From: Cytophagia bacterium
GTDB taxonomy: Bacteria; Bacteroidota; Bacteroidia; Cytophagales; Spirosomataceae
DNA: 64,000 nt
Direction: 5' to 3'
Assembly (NCBI GenBank): GCA_004293645.1
Contig: REAB01000051.1
Coordinates: forward strand, 1-64,000
Position numbers and translations under genes: made by a program. This document shows, piece by piece, positions 54,476 to 63,209 of the stretch. Every line of letters starts with the position of its first letter. Position 1 is the stretch's first letter. The notes below the pieces were generated by a model. It saw nothing but the letters and a program-made list of their open reading frames with translations. It made no database searches and had not been told where the DNA came from.

Positions 54476-55300
54476 ATGCTAAGAAGTTATATTCTAAAAG
54501 TATCGCTGGCGTTGGTTGGTCTGTTGAACCTTACCGCAGAGGCGCAACGACGTAAAGTACCCGCACTGGGGGTGTTGCACATCATTGGCGGCACGGGTTT
54601 ATCCTATTATATGGGCGACCTCCGCGAACAGATTGATGCCAAAAATATGGGTGCACACTTGGCACTTGGGATAAGCTATCGGCTTACGGAACGGTTGGTA
54701 GCACGTGGAGAAGCGCGTGTTTACAGTATATCTGGCTCGCAAGCAGGAACACGAAATAAGTTCAACAATTTATCTTTTCGTTCGCGCAATCCTGACCTAT
54801 ATATAGGAATACAAGCCGAGTTATTTAAGTTTAGCGATGAACCTAAAATCAATCCTTACGTATTTGGCGGCGTGGGTTTGACTTACATTACTCCCAAAGC
54901 AAACTACCAAGGCCAATGGTACAGCTTGGCACCGCTGCAAACAGAGGGGGTGGCATACGCGCGCACGCCTCGCATCGTAACGGCGGGGATAGGCGTATCT
55001 TGGCAGTTTGACAAGCGTTGGAATGTTGGTCTTGAATTGAGCGATAACTTTGCCAACTCTGACTACTTGGACGACGTGAGCGGGGTTTATCCAAACATAG
55101 ATGGCAGGTCTGAACTAAGCATTACACTCTCTGACCGCCGTGGCGAATTGACTCCTCCCCTACCCCCAAACGACCCTGGAAATGTCAGAGGCAACCCAAA
55201 AATAAAAGATTCGTATGGCTTTTTGAGTTTGCGGGTGGGCTATCTGCTCGGTACGCGGGCAAAAAGGGTAGAAAAACGCAAGACCAGGTGTTCTTATTGA
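54476..55300 (+). CDS. DUF6089-like outer-membrane beta-barrel protein
   Basis: About 274 residues from ATG 54476 (MLRSYILKVSLALVGLLNLT), chosen because it gives a clean signal peptide ending at AEAQ; ATG 54455 is also possible. The mature part has many alternating beta-strands: 'GGTGLSYYMGDL', 'LALGISYRLTERLVARGEAR' (20), 'YVFGGVGLTYITPKA', 'TAGIGVSWQFDKRWNVGLEL' (20), and a final 'YGFLSLRVGYLLG'. This fits the small barrel family DUF6089 in Bacteroidota. A Pro-rich loop ('ELTPPLPPNDPG') lies near the end. Function unknown. Confidence 0.72.
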   Translation: MLRSYILKVSLALVGLLNLTAEAQRRKVPALGVLHIIGGTGLSYYMGDLREQIDAKNMGAHLALGISYRLTERLVARGEARVYSISGSQAGTRNKFNNLSFRSRNPDLYIGIQAELFKFSDEPKINPYVFGGVGLTYITPKANYQGQWYSLAPLQTEGVAYARTPRIVTAGIGVSWQFDKRWNVGLELSDNFANSDYLDDVSGVYPNIDGRSELSITLSDRRGELTPPLPPNDPGNVRGNPKIKDSYGFLSLRVGYLLGTRAKRVEKRKTRCSY

Positions 55301-55308
55301 GCAATCAA

Positions 55309-55677
55309 TTAGAGCACTTCGTGGCGTAGTATTTCCCATTCTTCTGGCGCAAAAAGGCGCGATTTGATAACAAACCGCAGCCCCAACGGAATTTCTAACG
55401 AGAAACTTGCGCCGCGCCCCTTTACAACATCGAGCGTCAAATGGGTGTGTTTCCAGTACTGAAACTGGTCGCGCGACATAAAAAAGTCGCAGTCGTGGAG
55501 TCGTCCCAGCATTACGTCGGTTTCGTTGGTCATTAATTCGCCTTCGGGGAAGCACATGGGCGAAGACCCGTCGCAGCAACCACCGCTTTGGTGAAACATA
55601 AGCGAGCCATGCTTGGCGCGGAGGGTGTCTATGAGTTCGGCGGCGGCGGGAGTTATGTCTATTCGTTCTGGTTTCAT
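55309..55677 (-). CDS. DUF779 protein
   Basis: A 122-residue protein from ATG 55677 (MKPERIDITPAAAELI). The DUF779 signature 'MFHQSGGCCDGSSPMCFPEG' (20) holds three cysteines. DUF779 genes are nearly always next to an acetaldehyde/aldehyde dehydrogenase gene, as here (upstream, same strand). The role is unknown; the Cys pattern suggests redox or metal handling linked to the dehydrogenase. A terminator lies between the two genes, so some DUF779 expression may need readthrough or its own promoter. Confidence 0.9.
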   Translation of the reverse strand: MKPERIDITPAAAELIDTLRAKHGSLMFHQSGGCCDGSSPMCFPEGELMTNETDVMLGRLHDCDFFMSRDQFQYWKHTHLTLDVVKGRGASFSLEIPLGLRFVIKSRLFAPEEWEILRHEVL

Positions 55678-55710
55678 GCGCAATTATCAAAAAAACGTTT
55701 GGTATAAAAA

Positions 55711-55738
55711 CAACCACCGCAGTAACCTGCAGTGGTTG
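55711..55738 (-). terminator. Intrinsic terminator after the aldehyde dehydrogenase gene
   Basis: CAACCACCGCAG (55711-55722), loop TAAC, CTGCAGTGGTTG (55727-55738): 12-bp stem with one mismatch. On the minus strand it is followed by TTTTTAT. Confidence 0.7.
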
Positions 55739-55764
55739 GGGAGGTTTCAAAAATAGACAATGAT

Positions 55765-57285
55765 TTAGAAAAATCCGAGCTTATTTTTGTCGTACGAAAT
55801 CAACATATTTTTTGCTTGGCGGTAGTGTCCGAGCATCATTTTGTGGTTTTCACGGCCAAAGCCCGACTTCTTGTAGCCACCAAATGGCGCGTGCGCTGGA
55901 TAAGCGTGGTAACAATTTACCCAAACCCGACCCGCCTGCACAGCCCGCGCTACTTTATACGCTTGGTGGGTGTCGCGCGTCCAAACGCCCGCGCCCAGAC
56001 CGTAAAGCGTATCGTTGGCAATGGCAATAGCCTCGGCTTCATCTTTAAAAGTGGTGATGCACACCACTGGCCCAAAAATTTCTTCTTGGAAAATCCGCAT
56101 TTTGTTGTTGCCCTTAAACACGGTTGGTTTGATATAATAGCCACCTTCTAAGCCTTCGTTGTAGGCTGCGCCGCCGCCCGTAAGTAGCTCGGCCCCTTCT
56201 TCTTTTCCAATTTCAATATAGTTTAGAATTTTCTCGTACTGGTCGCTTGATGCTTGCGCGCCCATCATGGTTTCGGGGTCGAGCGGGTGGCCGAGCTTGA
56301 TGGCTTCTACGCGCTCAATAAAACGAGTGATGAAGGCATCGTAGGCCGATTCTTCGATTAAAATACGCGATGGGCAGGTGCAAACTTCACCTTGGTTTAG
56401 CGCAAACATAGCAGCCCCTTCTAAGCATTTATCAAAAAATGCGTCGTCGGCATCTACAATACTTTTGAAGAATATATTGGGCGATTTGCCGCCCAGTTCG
56501 AGCGTAACTGGAATGAGGTTTTTGGAAGCATATTGCATAATCAACTGCCCAGTGGTGGTTTCGCCCGTAAACGCAATTTTGTTGATGCGCGAACTCGATG
56601 CCAGTGGTTTGCCTGCCTCTACGCCAAAGCCATTCACAATATTCAAAACACCCGCAGGCAATATATCTTGAATCATTTCGGCCAATACCATAATACCAAC
56701 GGGTGTTTGCTCGGCGGGTTTAATGACCACGCAATTGCCCGCTGCCAGGGCGGGGGCAAGTTTCCAAGTGGCCATTAAGAGCGGGAAGTTCCACGGAATA
56801 ATCTGCCCTACTACTCCGAGCGGCTCATTGATGATGAGCGACAGCGTGTCGGCATCGTGTTCTGACGCGGAGCCTTCTTCGGCGCGAATAACACCCGCAA
56901 AATAGCGGAAGTGGTCCACGGCCAGCGGCAAGTCGGCGGCGCGGGTTTCCCGAATGGCCTTGCCGTTGTCCCAGGTTTCGATACGCGCCAGCGTTTCTAA
57001 GTTTGCCTCAATGGTATCGGCAATTTTGAGCAACATATTGCTGCGAACCGTGGCCGAGGTGTTGTTCCAGTGGGGCGCGGCAGCCCAAGCGGCATCAATA
57101 GCCAAGTTGATATCTTCTTCGGTAGAGCGTGCTACCTTCGTAAACACCTGTCCATCAACGGGTGAGGTTGTTTCAAAGTATTCTCCTTTGGCGGGAGCAA
57201 CCCACTTGCCGCCAATGAAGTTGTCGTAATGCGTTTTGAAAGCTGGTCTTTCGACCACGTTACTTTGTTTGGTGGTAACCGACAT
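55765..57285 (-). CDS. NAD-dependent aldehyde (acetaldehyde) dehydrogenase
   Basis: 506-residue ALDH-superfamily enzyme oxidising an aldehyde to the acid. Seen: '[20 protein letters not shown]' (20), 'FTGETTTGQ', the catalytic Glu in [13 protein letters not shown] and Cys in [12 protein letters not shown], and the C-terminal '[20 protein letters not shown]' (20). The N-terminus '[16 protein letters not shown]' and the linked DUF779 gene are as in ExaC/AldB-type acetaldehyde dehydrogenases. The CTC dipeptide around the nucleophile is typical of this group. Cytosolic, likely ethanol or acetaldehyde use. Confidence 0.93.
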   Translation of the reverse strand: MSVTTKQSNVVERPAFKTHYDNFIGGKWVAPAKGEYFETTSPVDGQVFTKVARSTEEDINLAIDAAWAAAPHWNNTSATVRSNMLLKIADTIEANLETLARIETWDNGKAIRETRAADLPLAVDHFRYFAGVIRAEEGSASEHDADTLSLIINEPLGVVGQIIPWNFPLLMATWKLAPALAAGNCVVIKPAEQTPVGIMVLAEMIQDILPAGVLNIVNGFGVEAGKPLASSSRINKIAFTGETTTGQLIMQYASKNLIPVTLELGGKSPNIFFKSIVDADDAFFDKCLEGAAMFALNQGEVCTCPSRILIEESAYDAFITRFIERVEAIKLGHPLDPETMMGAQASSDQYEKILNYIEIGKEEGAELLTGGGAAYNEGLEGGYYIKPTVFKGNNKMRIFQEEIFGPVVCITTFKDEAEAIAIANDTLYGLGAGVWTRDTHQAYKVARAVQAGRVWVNCYHAYPAHAPFGGYKKSGFGRENHKMMLGHYRQAKNMLISYDKNKLGFF

Positions 57286-57339
57286 TTTAATAAAAGGTTA
57301 AATAGTTTAACAAACAATTAAAGCACAAAATTAACTTCC

Positions 57340-57371
57340 CAAAGTTATATTTGATTGGTCTATCCTCCAAA
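57340..57371 (-). promoter_or_regulatory. Promoter of the aldehyde dehydrogenase gene
   Basis: Minus strand: TTTG (57371-57368), 20 bp, TAACTTTG (57347-57340), a full consensus match. A second -7-like TAATTTTG lies at 57333-57326. Leader about 48 nt from the first. Confidence 0.65.
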
Positions 57372-57611
57372 TTTATTGCATTATTTTGTCAAATAATTAT
57401 ATTTTTCAACTCTTATTTCCCAGTTACTCCTTGAATCTCAAAACTTGTTTCTATCTTTTATTGCTGTCAGCTACGCCGTTTTAAACGTTTGAACAATGCT
57501 CCTAAGTACTTACTCGTAATTGTTTGTAATTACAGTAATTTGTTGTAATTGTTTGTTTATCAATTTATTACTACCAAATTACCCTTTATTACAAATCAAA
57601 AATAATATAAT

Positions 57612-57660
57612 GGCGGCGGCCAACCGCACGGGCGACCCCGCGTCGCAGCGGCGAACCGCC
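57612..57660. repeat. GC-rich palindromic patch with inverted copy of the 17-bp repeat
   Basis: A ~49-bp GC island in a very AT-rich gap, bounded by GGCGG and CCGCC. It contains ACCGCACGGGCGACCCC (57623-57639), the inverted copy, with one mismatch, of the repeat at 7163 and 7257. Confidence 0.6.
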
Positions 57661-57847
57661 TATTTCTACCCAACTACTTATTAGATGCCGTATTTTAAAG
57701 AATTTGAGATTTTTGTAAAAATAATCTTGCGGCCGTGCAACTTTATTGATTCAAAAACCATCTTTTAGTCAAATTGAAGTTTTTTTGCCGATTATACCGC
57801 TTTTATACCGTTTGTGAAATAAAAAGCAGGGTTGCAGAAAGTACTTT

Positions 57848-58091
57848 TATATTTGCAGCGTTGTATTCAACAAGTAGTTTTTTTAACAGCCATCAAAATA
57901 AATGACCACTCCAACATTGCACTACGCAACGGTTTTCCTGTTGCGGTTTCCCATTTTTATCAAATAATAAAAAATATTACGGCTACATTTTAGTCCAGCT
58001 CGTCGTTGGCCAAAATCGATGCCTTTCAGCTATTAATTTAGGTTAAGAATAGAATCAGAAAAACGCAAGCCGCTTGGCCTGCGTTTTTTTT
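57848..58091 (+). ncRNA. Possible small transcript or leader with short ORF
   Basis: A -7-like TATATTTG at 57848-57855 and a strong intrinsic terminator at 58061-58091 bracket about 230 nt. Within is a 21-codon ORF (57902-57967) starting MTTPTLHYATVFLLRFPIFI (20), with a hairpin CGCAAC...GTTGCG overlapping it (~57924-57946). It may be an attenuated leader for the acyltransferase gene 170 bp downstream or an independent small RNA. No -33 element at standard spacing, so support is moderate at best. The rest of the gap (57372-57600, 57661-57847, 58092-58260) shows nothing I can name. Confidence 0.35.
58061..58091 (+). terminator. Strong intrinsic terminator
   Basis: AAACGCAAGCC (58061-58071), loop GCTT, GGCCTGCGTTT (58076-58086), then T through 58091. 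11-bp stem with one mismatch; the 3' T-run marks plus-strand use. Confidence 0.8.
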
Positions 58092-58260
58092 ATTTTAGTA
58101 CAAAAGCCCCATTTAATTCACCCTTTTGGGTTGCGTAACAATTTGATTATCAATCATTTTTTTTAATTCATACACCAAACTCAATACACACAACTACTTA
58201 TCGTGAATTTCTTTGCGTTGCTTGGCGTTAAAGTTCTTAATCACAGAATTATCTATATTG

Positions 58261-58896
58261 ATGGAAAATCCAGTTCTTATTTTTGGGGCAAAAGGTCTTG
58301 GTCGGGTGGCGCTCGATGTTTTTCAGCGCAACGAGGTGTTGGTATATGGTTTTTTGGACGACGACACCGCCCTGCACAACACCGAAATTAGCGACATTCC
58401 CGTTTTGGGCAGTACCGACGACGACGGTTTTTTAAAATTGATTGGCAAAAAATGTGAAGCTTTTGTGGCCATCGAAGAGCGTAGTTTGCGGCGTAATTTG
58501 GTAGATATGCTCCAAGAAAAACGCAAATCGCAGCCCGTCAATGCCATTCACGATACGGCTTTGGTGTCGGCATTGGCCGACATTGGCCACGGCAATTTGG
58601 TGGGTGCGCGGGTCGCTATCAGTGCTACGGCCACGGTGGGACACCACAATATTTTGCAAACGGGCGCTGTGGTAGAACACGGTGCGGTGGTGGGCGATTT
58701 CGTAAACTTGGGTGCGGGGGCCATTGTTGGGGCCGAGGCCAAACTCGAAAACGAAGTTTTTGTGGGCGCGGGGGCTATTATTATGGCAGGTGTGAGCGTA
58801 GGCAAGGGTGCGAGCATTGGAGCTGGCTCGGTGGTAATAGAAAACGTACCAAAAGGCGCGCGAATGTTTGGCAATCCTGCCCAGAAAATTGGGTAA
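58261..58896 (+). CDS. NeuD/PglD-type sugar O-acyltransferase
   Basis: A 211-residue protein from ATG 58261 (MENPVLIFGAKGLGRVALDV). The N-terminal Rossmann-like domain has GAKGLGRVALD at 9-19; the rest is a left-handed beta-helix of hexapeptide repeats, e.g. 'VVEHGAVVGDFVNLGAGAIV' (20) and 'VFVGAGAIIMAGVSVGKGAS' (20). His in 'VGHHNILQTGAVVEH' corresponds to the catalytic base region. Members acetylate amino sugars for surface glycans, using acetyl-CoA. No glycan genes are nearby, so the substrate is open. Confidence 0.88.
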   Translation: MENPVLIFGAKGLGRVALDVFQRNEVLVYGFLDDDTALHNTEISDIPVLGSTDDDGFLKLIGKKCEAFVAIEERSLRRNLVDMLQEKRKSQPVNAIHDTALVSALADIGHGNLVGARVAISATATVGHHNILQTGAVVEHGAVVGDFVNLGAGAIVGAEAKLENEVFVGAGAIIMAGVSVGKGASIGAGSVVIENVPKGARMFGNPAQKIG

Positions 58897-59009
58897 AAGT
58901 AGGGGTTGGGGATTAGCCACTGGCCAATAAAACCATTCTTTGTTTTTTTTAAAGTAGGTATTAAAAAATTAACCCTATTTTAAGTTTACTATTGGCCATT
59001 GGCCAATTC

Positions 59010-60110
59010 CTAATCTCCCGTTTCAATTTTCAAGAACCGTACTTCGGTTTGCACATTTGAAAGCAATTGGGTAGTGCGTTCGGGGCGTGCGTCGGTCAAA
59101 AATATTTGGCCAAACGTGCCCATGTCCATCAATTCGATAAGTTTTTGAATGCGTCGGTCGTCGAGTTTGTCAAAAATATCGTCGAGTAACAGAATGGGCT
59201 TGGTATTTTTTTCGGCGTGCATGAGGTCAAATTGGGCCAATTTCAAAGCTACTACAAACGATTTTTGTTGCCCCTGCGACCCAAACTTTCGGAGTGGTGC
59301 GCCGTTCATTTCAAACCCAAAATCATCTTTATGAATGCCCATGGTGGTGCGTTGAGCTTGCAAGTCGCGGAAGCGTTGGCGGCGAAAATCGTCGGCAAAA
59401 GTGGCGTTAGCCAATTCTGATTCAAACACAATTTCGACTTTTTCGCGGCTTTCGCCCAAGAAATCGTAGTATTTTTGTACCAATGGTACAAAATTTTGCA
59501 AGAAGGTTTTTCGACGTTCAAAAATGCGCGTTCCAACCATCAGCAATGGCTCGTCGTAGGAGTCAAGCAGCTCGTGGTCGGTGTAGTTTCTTTCGGCAAA
59601 TTGCTTTAAAATGCTGTTTCTTTGCGCCAAAATGCGGTTGTACTGCAATAAATCTTGCAAATAAGGCTGCTCCAACTGCGACAGCACGCCGTCAATAAAC
59701 CGCCGACGGTCTTCGCTGCCGTCGCGGATAAGGTCGGTGTCGTTGGGGGCAATCAGTACTACCAAAAACCGCCCAATGTGGTCGCTGAGGCGTTCGTAGG
59801 GTTTTTTGTCAGAAAGCAACACTTTGCGCTGACCACGCTGCAAACTACACGTAATCTGCACCGCTTTTTGGTCTTTTTGAAATACGCCATCAATGAGCAT
59901 AAAATTGGCCTCGTGCTGCACCATGAGCGCGTCTTGGGTCTGAAAAGCACTTTTGCTCAACGCCAAAGTATAAACTGCGTCAAGGAGATTGGTTTTGCCG
60001 CTGCCGTTTTCGCCCACCACGCAATTGACGCACTCGCTAAATTCAAAGCGGGCCTCTTCGTAGTTTTTAAAATAGGTTAGATTTAGTTTTTCGAGAAATA
60101 GCTGCGGCAT
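59010..60110 (-). CDS. recF: DNA replication/repair protein RecF
   Basis: SMC-like ATPase that helps load RecA at gaps via RecOR; 366 residues from ATG 60110 (MPQLFLEKLNLTYFKNYEEA). Walker A GENGSGKTNLLDA, signature FGSQGQQKSFVVALKLA, Walker B PILLLDDIFDKLD. The start fits RecF's usual N-terminus. Neighbouring dnaN/gyrB are absent. It is divergent from the ATPase gene at 60154 across 43 bp that holds its -7 element. Confidence 0.95.
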   Translation of the reverse strand: MPQLFLEKLNLTYFKNYEEARFEFSECVNCVVGENGSGKTNLLDAVYTLALSKSAFQTQDALMVQHEANFMLIDGVFQKDQKAVQITCSLQRGQRKVLLSDKKPYERLSDHIGRFLVVLIAPNDTDLIRDGSEDRRRFIDGVLSQLEQPYLQDLLQYNRILAQRNSILKQFAERNYTDHELLDSYDEPLLMVGTRIFERRKTFLQNFVPLVQKYYDFLGESREKVEIVFESELANATFADDFRRQRFRDLQAQRTTMGIHKDDFGFEMNGAPLRKFGSQGQQKSFVVALKLAQFDLMHAEKNTKPILLLDDIFDKLDDRRIQKLIELMDMGTFGQIFLTDARPERTTQLLSNVQTEVRFLKIETGD

Positions 60111-60138
60111 TTGCGGTTTTGTGCGTAATTTCGCACGG

Positions 60139-60146
60139 CAAAGGTA
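60139..60146 (-). promoter_or_regulatory. -7 promoter element of recF
   Basis: Minus strand TACCTTTG, a full TAnnTTTG match, 28 bp before the recF ATG. It lies within the 43-bp divergent region. A near-palindrome TGCGTAATTTCGCA at 60122-60135 follows it; this would lie between the -7 element and recF's start and could be an operator. Confidence 0.55.
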
Positions 60147-60153
60147 GGCAATA

Positions 60154-61287
60154 ATGAAATTAAAAAGTTTAACAATCAAAGGTTACAAGTCAATCAATCA
60201 AGAAGGAGCGCACCTTTCTTTTGGGGATATTACCGTACTTTTGGGGGCAAACGGCGTTGGCAAAAGCAATGTTGTGTCTTTTTTCAGTATGCTTAATTAT
60301 GCCATGACTGGCGCATTACAAACTTTCGTAGCAGAAAGAGGCTTTGCCGATTCATTTTTATATTTTGGCTCAAAAAATACCCGCCAAATCCAAGCAAGTG
60401 TTGCATTTTTAGACAACGAAAGCGCTGACTGCTACGACTTTACGCTTACTCATGCCGCTGGAGATATTTTACTATTTACCGAAGAAAAAATAACGTACCA
60501 CAAACTATCTACCAAAACACCTTACGTTATTACGCTCAATCCTGCGGTAAGAGAGTCGGATTTATTACAAATCGGGAAACGGGAAAATAGCGGCGTTCAT
60601 GACAAAAAAGTTGCTTCGTTTGTGTTGAGTTTGCTCCGAAAATGTCGGGTTTTTCATTTTCATGATACGACGCTCAACGCCAAGATTAGAGGGCAAGGAT
60701 ACATCGAAGACAATCAATATTTGAACCACGATGCTGGTAATTTGGCAGCTTTCTTGTTCCGACTAAAAAATAATACCGAAACAGTAAGACATTACGACCG
60801 AATTGTGCGGTATGTTCAAAAGGCAATGCCGCAATTTGGTGATTTTGAACTCAATCCTACCGAAACCAATAATAAATACATTACCCTCAATTGGCGAGAA
60901 AAAAGTAATCCTGCTTACCTGTTTGGGCCGCATCAAATTTCTGACGGTTCGTTGCGATTTATGGCCTTAGCTACGCTATTTTTGCAACCTACTGATTTGA
61001 TTCCCAGCGTAATTGTACTGGACGAACCCGAACTCGGCCTGCATCCTTCGGCCATTGCTTATTTGGCAGGTATGATGAAAACGGCCTCCCAACACTGTCA
61101 GATTATTGTGGCTACCCAGTCGCAGCGATTGGTAGATGAGTTTGAAGTTGATAATATTGTGGTTGTTGAAAAACATGGAAATAGTACCGAATTTAAGCGA
61201 AAAACAGAAGCTGACTTGGGGAATTGGCTCGAAGACTATAGCCTGAGCGAACTCTGGGAAAAGAATGTTTTGGGAGGGCAACCATGA
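60154..61287 (+). CDS. AAA/ABC-type ATPase (COG4637-like), first gene of a two-gene cassette
   Basis: A 377-residue RecF/SMC-like ATPase with no long coiled coil. Walker A GANGVGKSN at 31-39, a Q-loop region, signature-like 'QISDGSLRFMALATL' and Walker B VIVLDEPELGLHP near the end, then the His switch 'ATQSQRLVDEF'. This is the AAA_21/COG4637-type ATPase found in OLD- and PARIS-like defence modules. Its stop overlaps the start of the DUF4276 gene by ATGA (61284-61287), which implies the two proteins act together. Probably cytosolic. A repair or maintenance role is also possible. Confidence 0.85.
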   Translation: MKLKSLTIKGYKSINQEGAHLSFGDITVLLGANGVGKSNVVSFFSMLNYAMTGALQTFVAERGFADSFLYFGSKNTRQIQASVAFLDNESADCYDFTLTHAAGDILLFTEEKITYHKLSTKTPYVITLNPAVRESDLLQIGKRENSGVHDKKVASFVLSLLRKCRVFHFHDTTLNAKIRGQGYIEDNQYLNHDAGNLAAFLFRLKNNTETVRHYDRIVRYVQKAMPQFGDFELNPTETNNKYITLNWREKSNPAYLFGPHQISDGSLRFMALATLFLQPTDLIPSVIVLDEPELGLHPSAIAYLAGMMKTASQHCQIIVATQSQRLVDEFEVDNIVVVEKHGNSTEFKRKTEADLGNWLEDYSLSELWEKNVLGGQP

Positions 61288-61973
61288 AATACGTTCGGCT
61301 TAACATAACAACCGAGGGGCCAAGTGAAATGGAGTTTGCTAAAAAGTATCTGGCCGAATACTTAGCCCCTTTTGGGGTTATAGTTGATGCAAGGTCTGTG
61401 ATGACCAGTAAAAACAGATTTAAGAAATACCGAGGTGGGCTTTCGAGTTATGAACGAGTGAAAAACGACGTATTAAACTGGATAAAAGAGGAAAGTAAAA
61501 ATGAGGGTGTTTTCTTCACAACCATGTTTGATTTGTACGCATTACCCAATGATTTTCCTAATTTTGAGACATCGTTAAAGCAAAAAAACCCCTACACACG
61601 AATCGAGTTTTTAGAAAAATCATTATCAGATGACATAAATGTTCGGAATTTTATTCCTTATTTGCAATTGCACGAATTTGAGGCATTACTTTTGGCAAAT
61701 CCCAAAAATTTAGCGGTTGAATACGACAACGCCGAAACAAAAATACAACAATTAGAACATCTTTTATCAACCCATCAAGGCAATCCAGAGTTAATTAATA
61801 CAGGTACGGAAACTGCTCCTTCGAAGCAAATTATCAAATTAATTCCTGAATACAAAGGCAATAAAGTTACAGTTGGAGTGCATTTGGCGGGTTTTGATGG
61901 GATTGGGTTTTTGAAACAGAAATGCCCTCATTTTGACAAATGGGTTACTAAATTAGAACAATTGAGTTTGTAA
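61284..61973 (+). CDS. DUF4276 protein (possible TOPRIM-like nuclease), second gene of the cassette
   Basis: A 229-residue protein. The DUF4276 pattern can be read: 'NITTEGPSEMEFAKKYLAEY' (20) with the acidic Glu pair, 'TTMFDLYALPNDFP' with the Asp, and 'FIPYLQLHEFEALLLANP'. These acidic residues recall the TOPRIM fold of OLD-family nucleases, with which DUF4276 has been grouped. Next to an SMC-like ATPase it would be the effector. Translation is coupled to the ATPase by the 4-base overlap. Function not demonstrated. Confidence 0.82.
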   Translation: MKYVRLNITTEGPSEMEFAKKYLAEYLAPFGVIVDARSVMTSKNRFKKYRGGLSSYERVKNDVLNWIKEESKNEGVFFTTMFDLYALPNDFPNFETSLKQKNPYTRIEFLEKSLSDDINVRNFIPYLQLHEFEALLLANPKNLAVEYDNAETKIQQLEHLLSTHQGNPELINTGTETAPSKQIIKLIPEYKGNKVTVGVHLAGFDGIGFLKQKCPHFDKWVTKLEQLSL

Positions 61974-62012
61974 AAAAATAGCTAATACCTTAATAAACAA
62001 TTATTTACAAAA

Positions 62013-63032
62013 ATGGCAAAAGACAAAAAAGTAGCCCCTGAAAAAGTAAAACACGCCAAAGAGCGGTATATGTATTGGTACGAATCAATGATGCTCCAGC
62101 GCAAATTTGAAGAAAAAGCGGGGCAACTGTATGGCCAACAGAAAATTAGGGGCTTTTGCCACTTGTACATTGGGCAGGAGGCTTGCTCGTCGGGGGCATA
62201 TTCGGCACTTACCAAAGACGACAAATGGATAACGGCCTACCGCGACCACGGCATTCCGTTGGCACTCGGCACCGACCCCAAGGCCGTCATGGCCGAGCTG
62301 TATGGCAAAGCCACGGGCACAACCAAAGGGAAGGGTGGCTCGATGCACATTTTTGACAAAGAGCGCAATTTTATCGGTGGCCACGGCATTGTAGGAGCGC
62401 AGATTCCGATGGGTGCGGGCATTGCTTTTGCCGAAAAATACAACAAAACTACCAACCTCTGCATTTGCTTTTTTGGCGACGGTGCCGTGCGTCAAGGTGC
62501 TTTGCATGAGGCATTTAATATGGCTATGACTTGGAAATTGCCCGTTATTTTTGTGGTAGAAAACAACGGATACGCCATGGGAACATCGGTAGAGCGAAGT
62601 TCAAACGTGCGCGAGCTTTACACCATTGGCGAGGGCTACGATATGCCTTCCGAACCCGTTGATGGCATGGACGTGGAAGCTGTACACGAGGCCGTGAGCC
62701 GCGCCGCCGCCCGCGCCCGCGCTGGCGAAGGCCCCACGTTCTTAGAATTTAAAACCTACCGCTACCGTGGCCACTCTATGTCGGACCCGCAAAAATACCG
62801 CACCAAAGAAGAGGTAGAAGAGTATAAAAAACGCGACCCAATTGAAATGGTGAAAGATACAATGCTCGAAAACGGCATTGCCACCGAAGAAGAATTGGCC
62901 GCTATTGACGCTCAAATAAAAGTGATGGTAGAAGAATCAGTGCAGTTTGCCGAAAATTCGCCCTGGCCTGCTGCCGAAGAAGCATTTACCGACAACTACT
63001 TACAAGCCGACTATCCGTTTATTATGGATTAA
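62013..63032 (+). CDS. pdhA: Pyruvate dehydrogenase E1 component, alpha subunit
   Basis: Thiamine-diphosphate-dependent decarboxylation of pyruvate within the pyruvate dehydrogenase complex. 339 residues. Seen: 'MLQRKFEEKAGQLYGQQKIR' (20), the substrate-loop 'GHGIVGAQIPMGAGIAFA', and the TPP motif GDGAVRQGALHEAF...VVENNGYAMGTS. C-terminal 'TYRYRGHSMSDPQKYRTKEE' (20) contains the phosphorylation-loop serine. E1 beta is not adjacent. Confidence 0.95.
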   Translation: MAKDKKVAPEKVKHAKERYMYWYESMMLQRKFEEKAGQLYGQQKIRGFCHLYIGQEACSSGAYSALTKDDKWITAYRDHGIPLALGTDPKAVMAELYGKATGTTKGKGGSMHIFDKERNFIGGHGIVGAQIPMGAGIAFAEKYNKTTNLCICFFGDGAVRQGALHEAFNMAMTWKLPVIFVVENNGYAMGTSVERSSNVRELYTIGEGYDMPSEPVDGMDVEAVHEAVSRAAARARAGEGPTFLEFKTYRYRGHSMSDPQKYRTKEEVEEYKKRDPIEMVKDTMLENGIATEEELAAIDAQIKVMVEESVQFAENSPWPAAEEAFTDNYLQADYPFIMD

Positions 63033-63034
63033 AA

Positions 63035-63200
63035 GTCCACAGTCGATAGTTGATAGTCCACAGTCGATAGTCCACAGACGACAGATTTTGAGTCTTCTGG
63101 CTCTATCCTGTCGTCTATCGACCGTGGACTATCAACTATCGACCGTGGACTATCAACCGTGGGCTATCGACCGTGGACTATCGACTGTGAACTATGGACT
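63035..63200. repeat. Palindromic heptad-repeat array
   Basis: The left part (63035-63084) is built of 7-bp units such as GTCCACA, GTCGATA and GTTGATA. The right part (63108-63200) is built of the complementary units TATCGAC, CGTGGAC and TATCAAC. Together they form a long imperfect inverted repeat with a ~23-base centre. It separates pdhA from the MlaE gene. Not coding; not CRISPR, because the unit is 7 bp with no spacers. Confidence 0.8.
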
Positions 63201-63209
63201 AAAAATCAA

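Noticed and set aside
60154-61973. Calling the cassette PARIS outright
   Set aside because: PARIS AriB belongs to DUF4435; the second gene here has DUF4276 motifs, so only a general ATPase-effector analogy is supported.
63035-63200. CRISPR array
   Set aside because: Units are 7 bp, contiguous and palindromic; no spacers and no cas genes.
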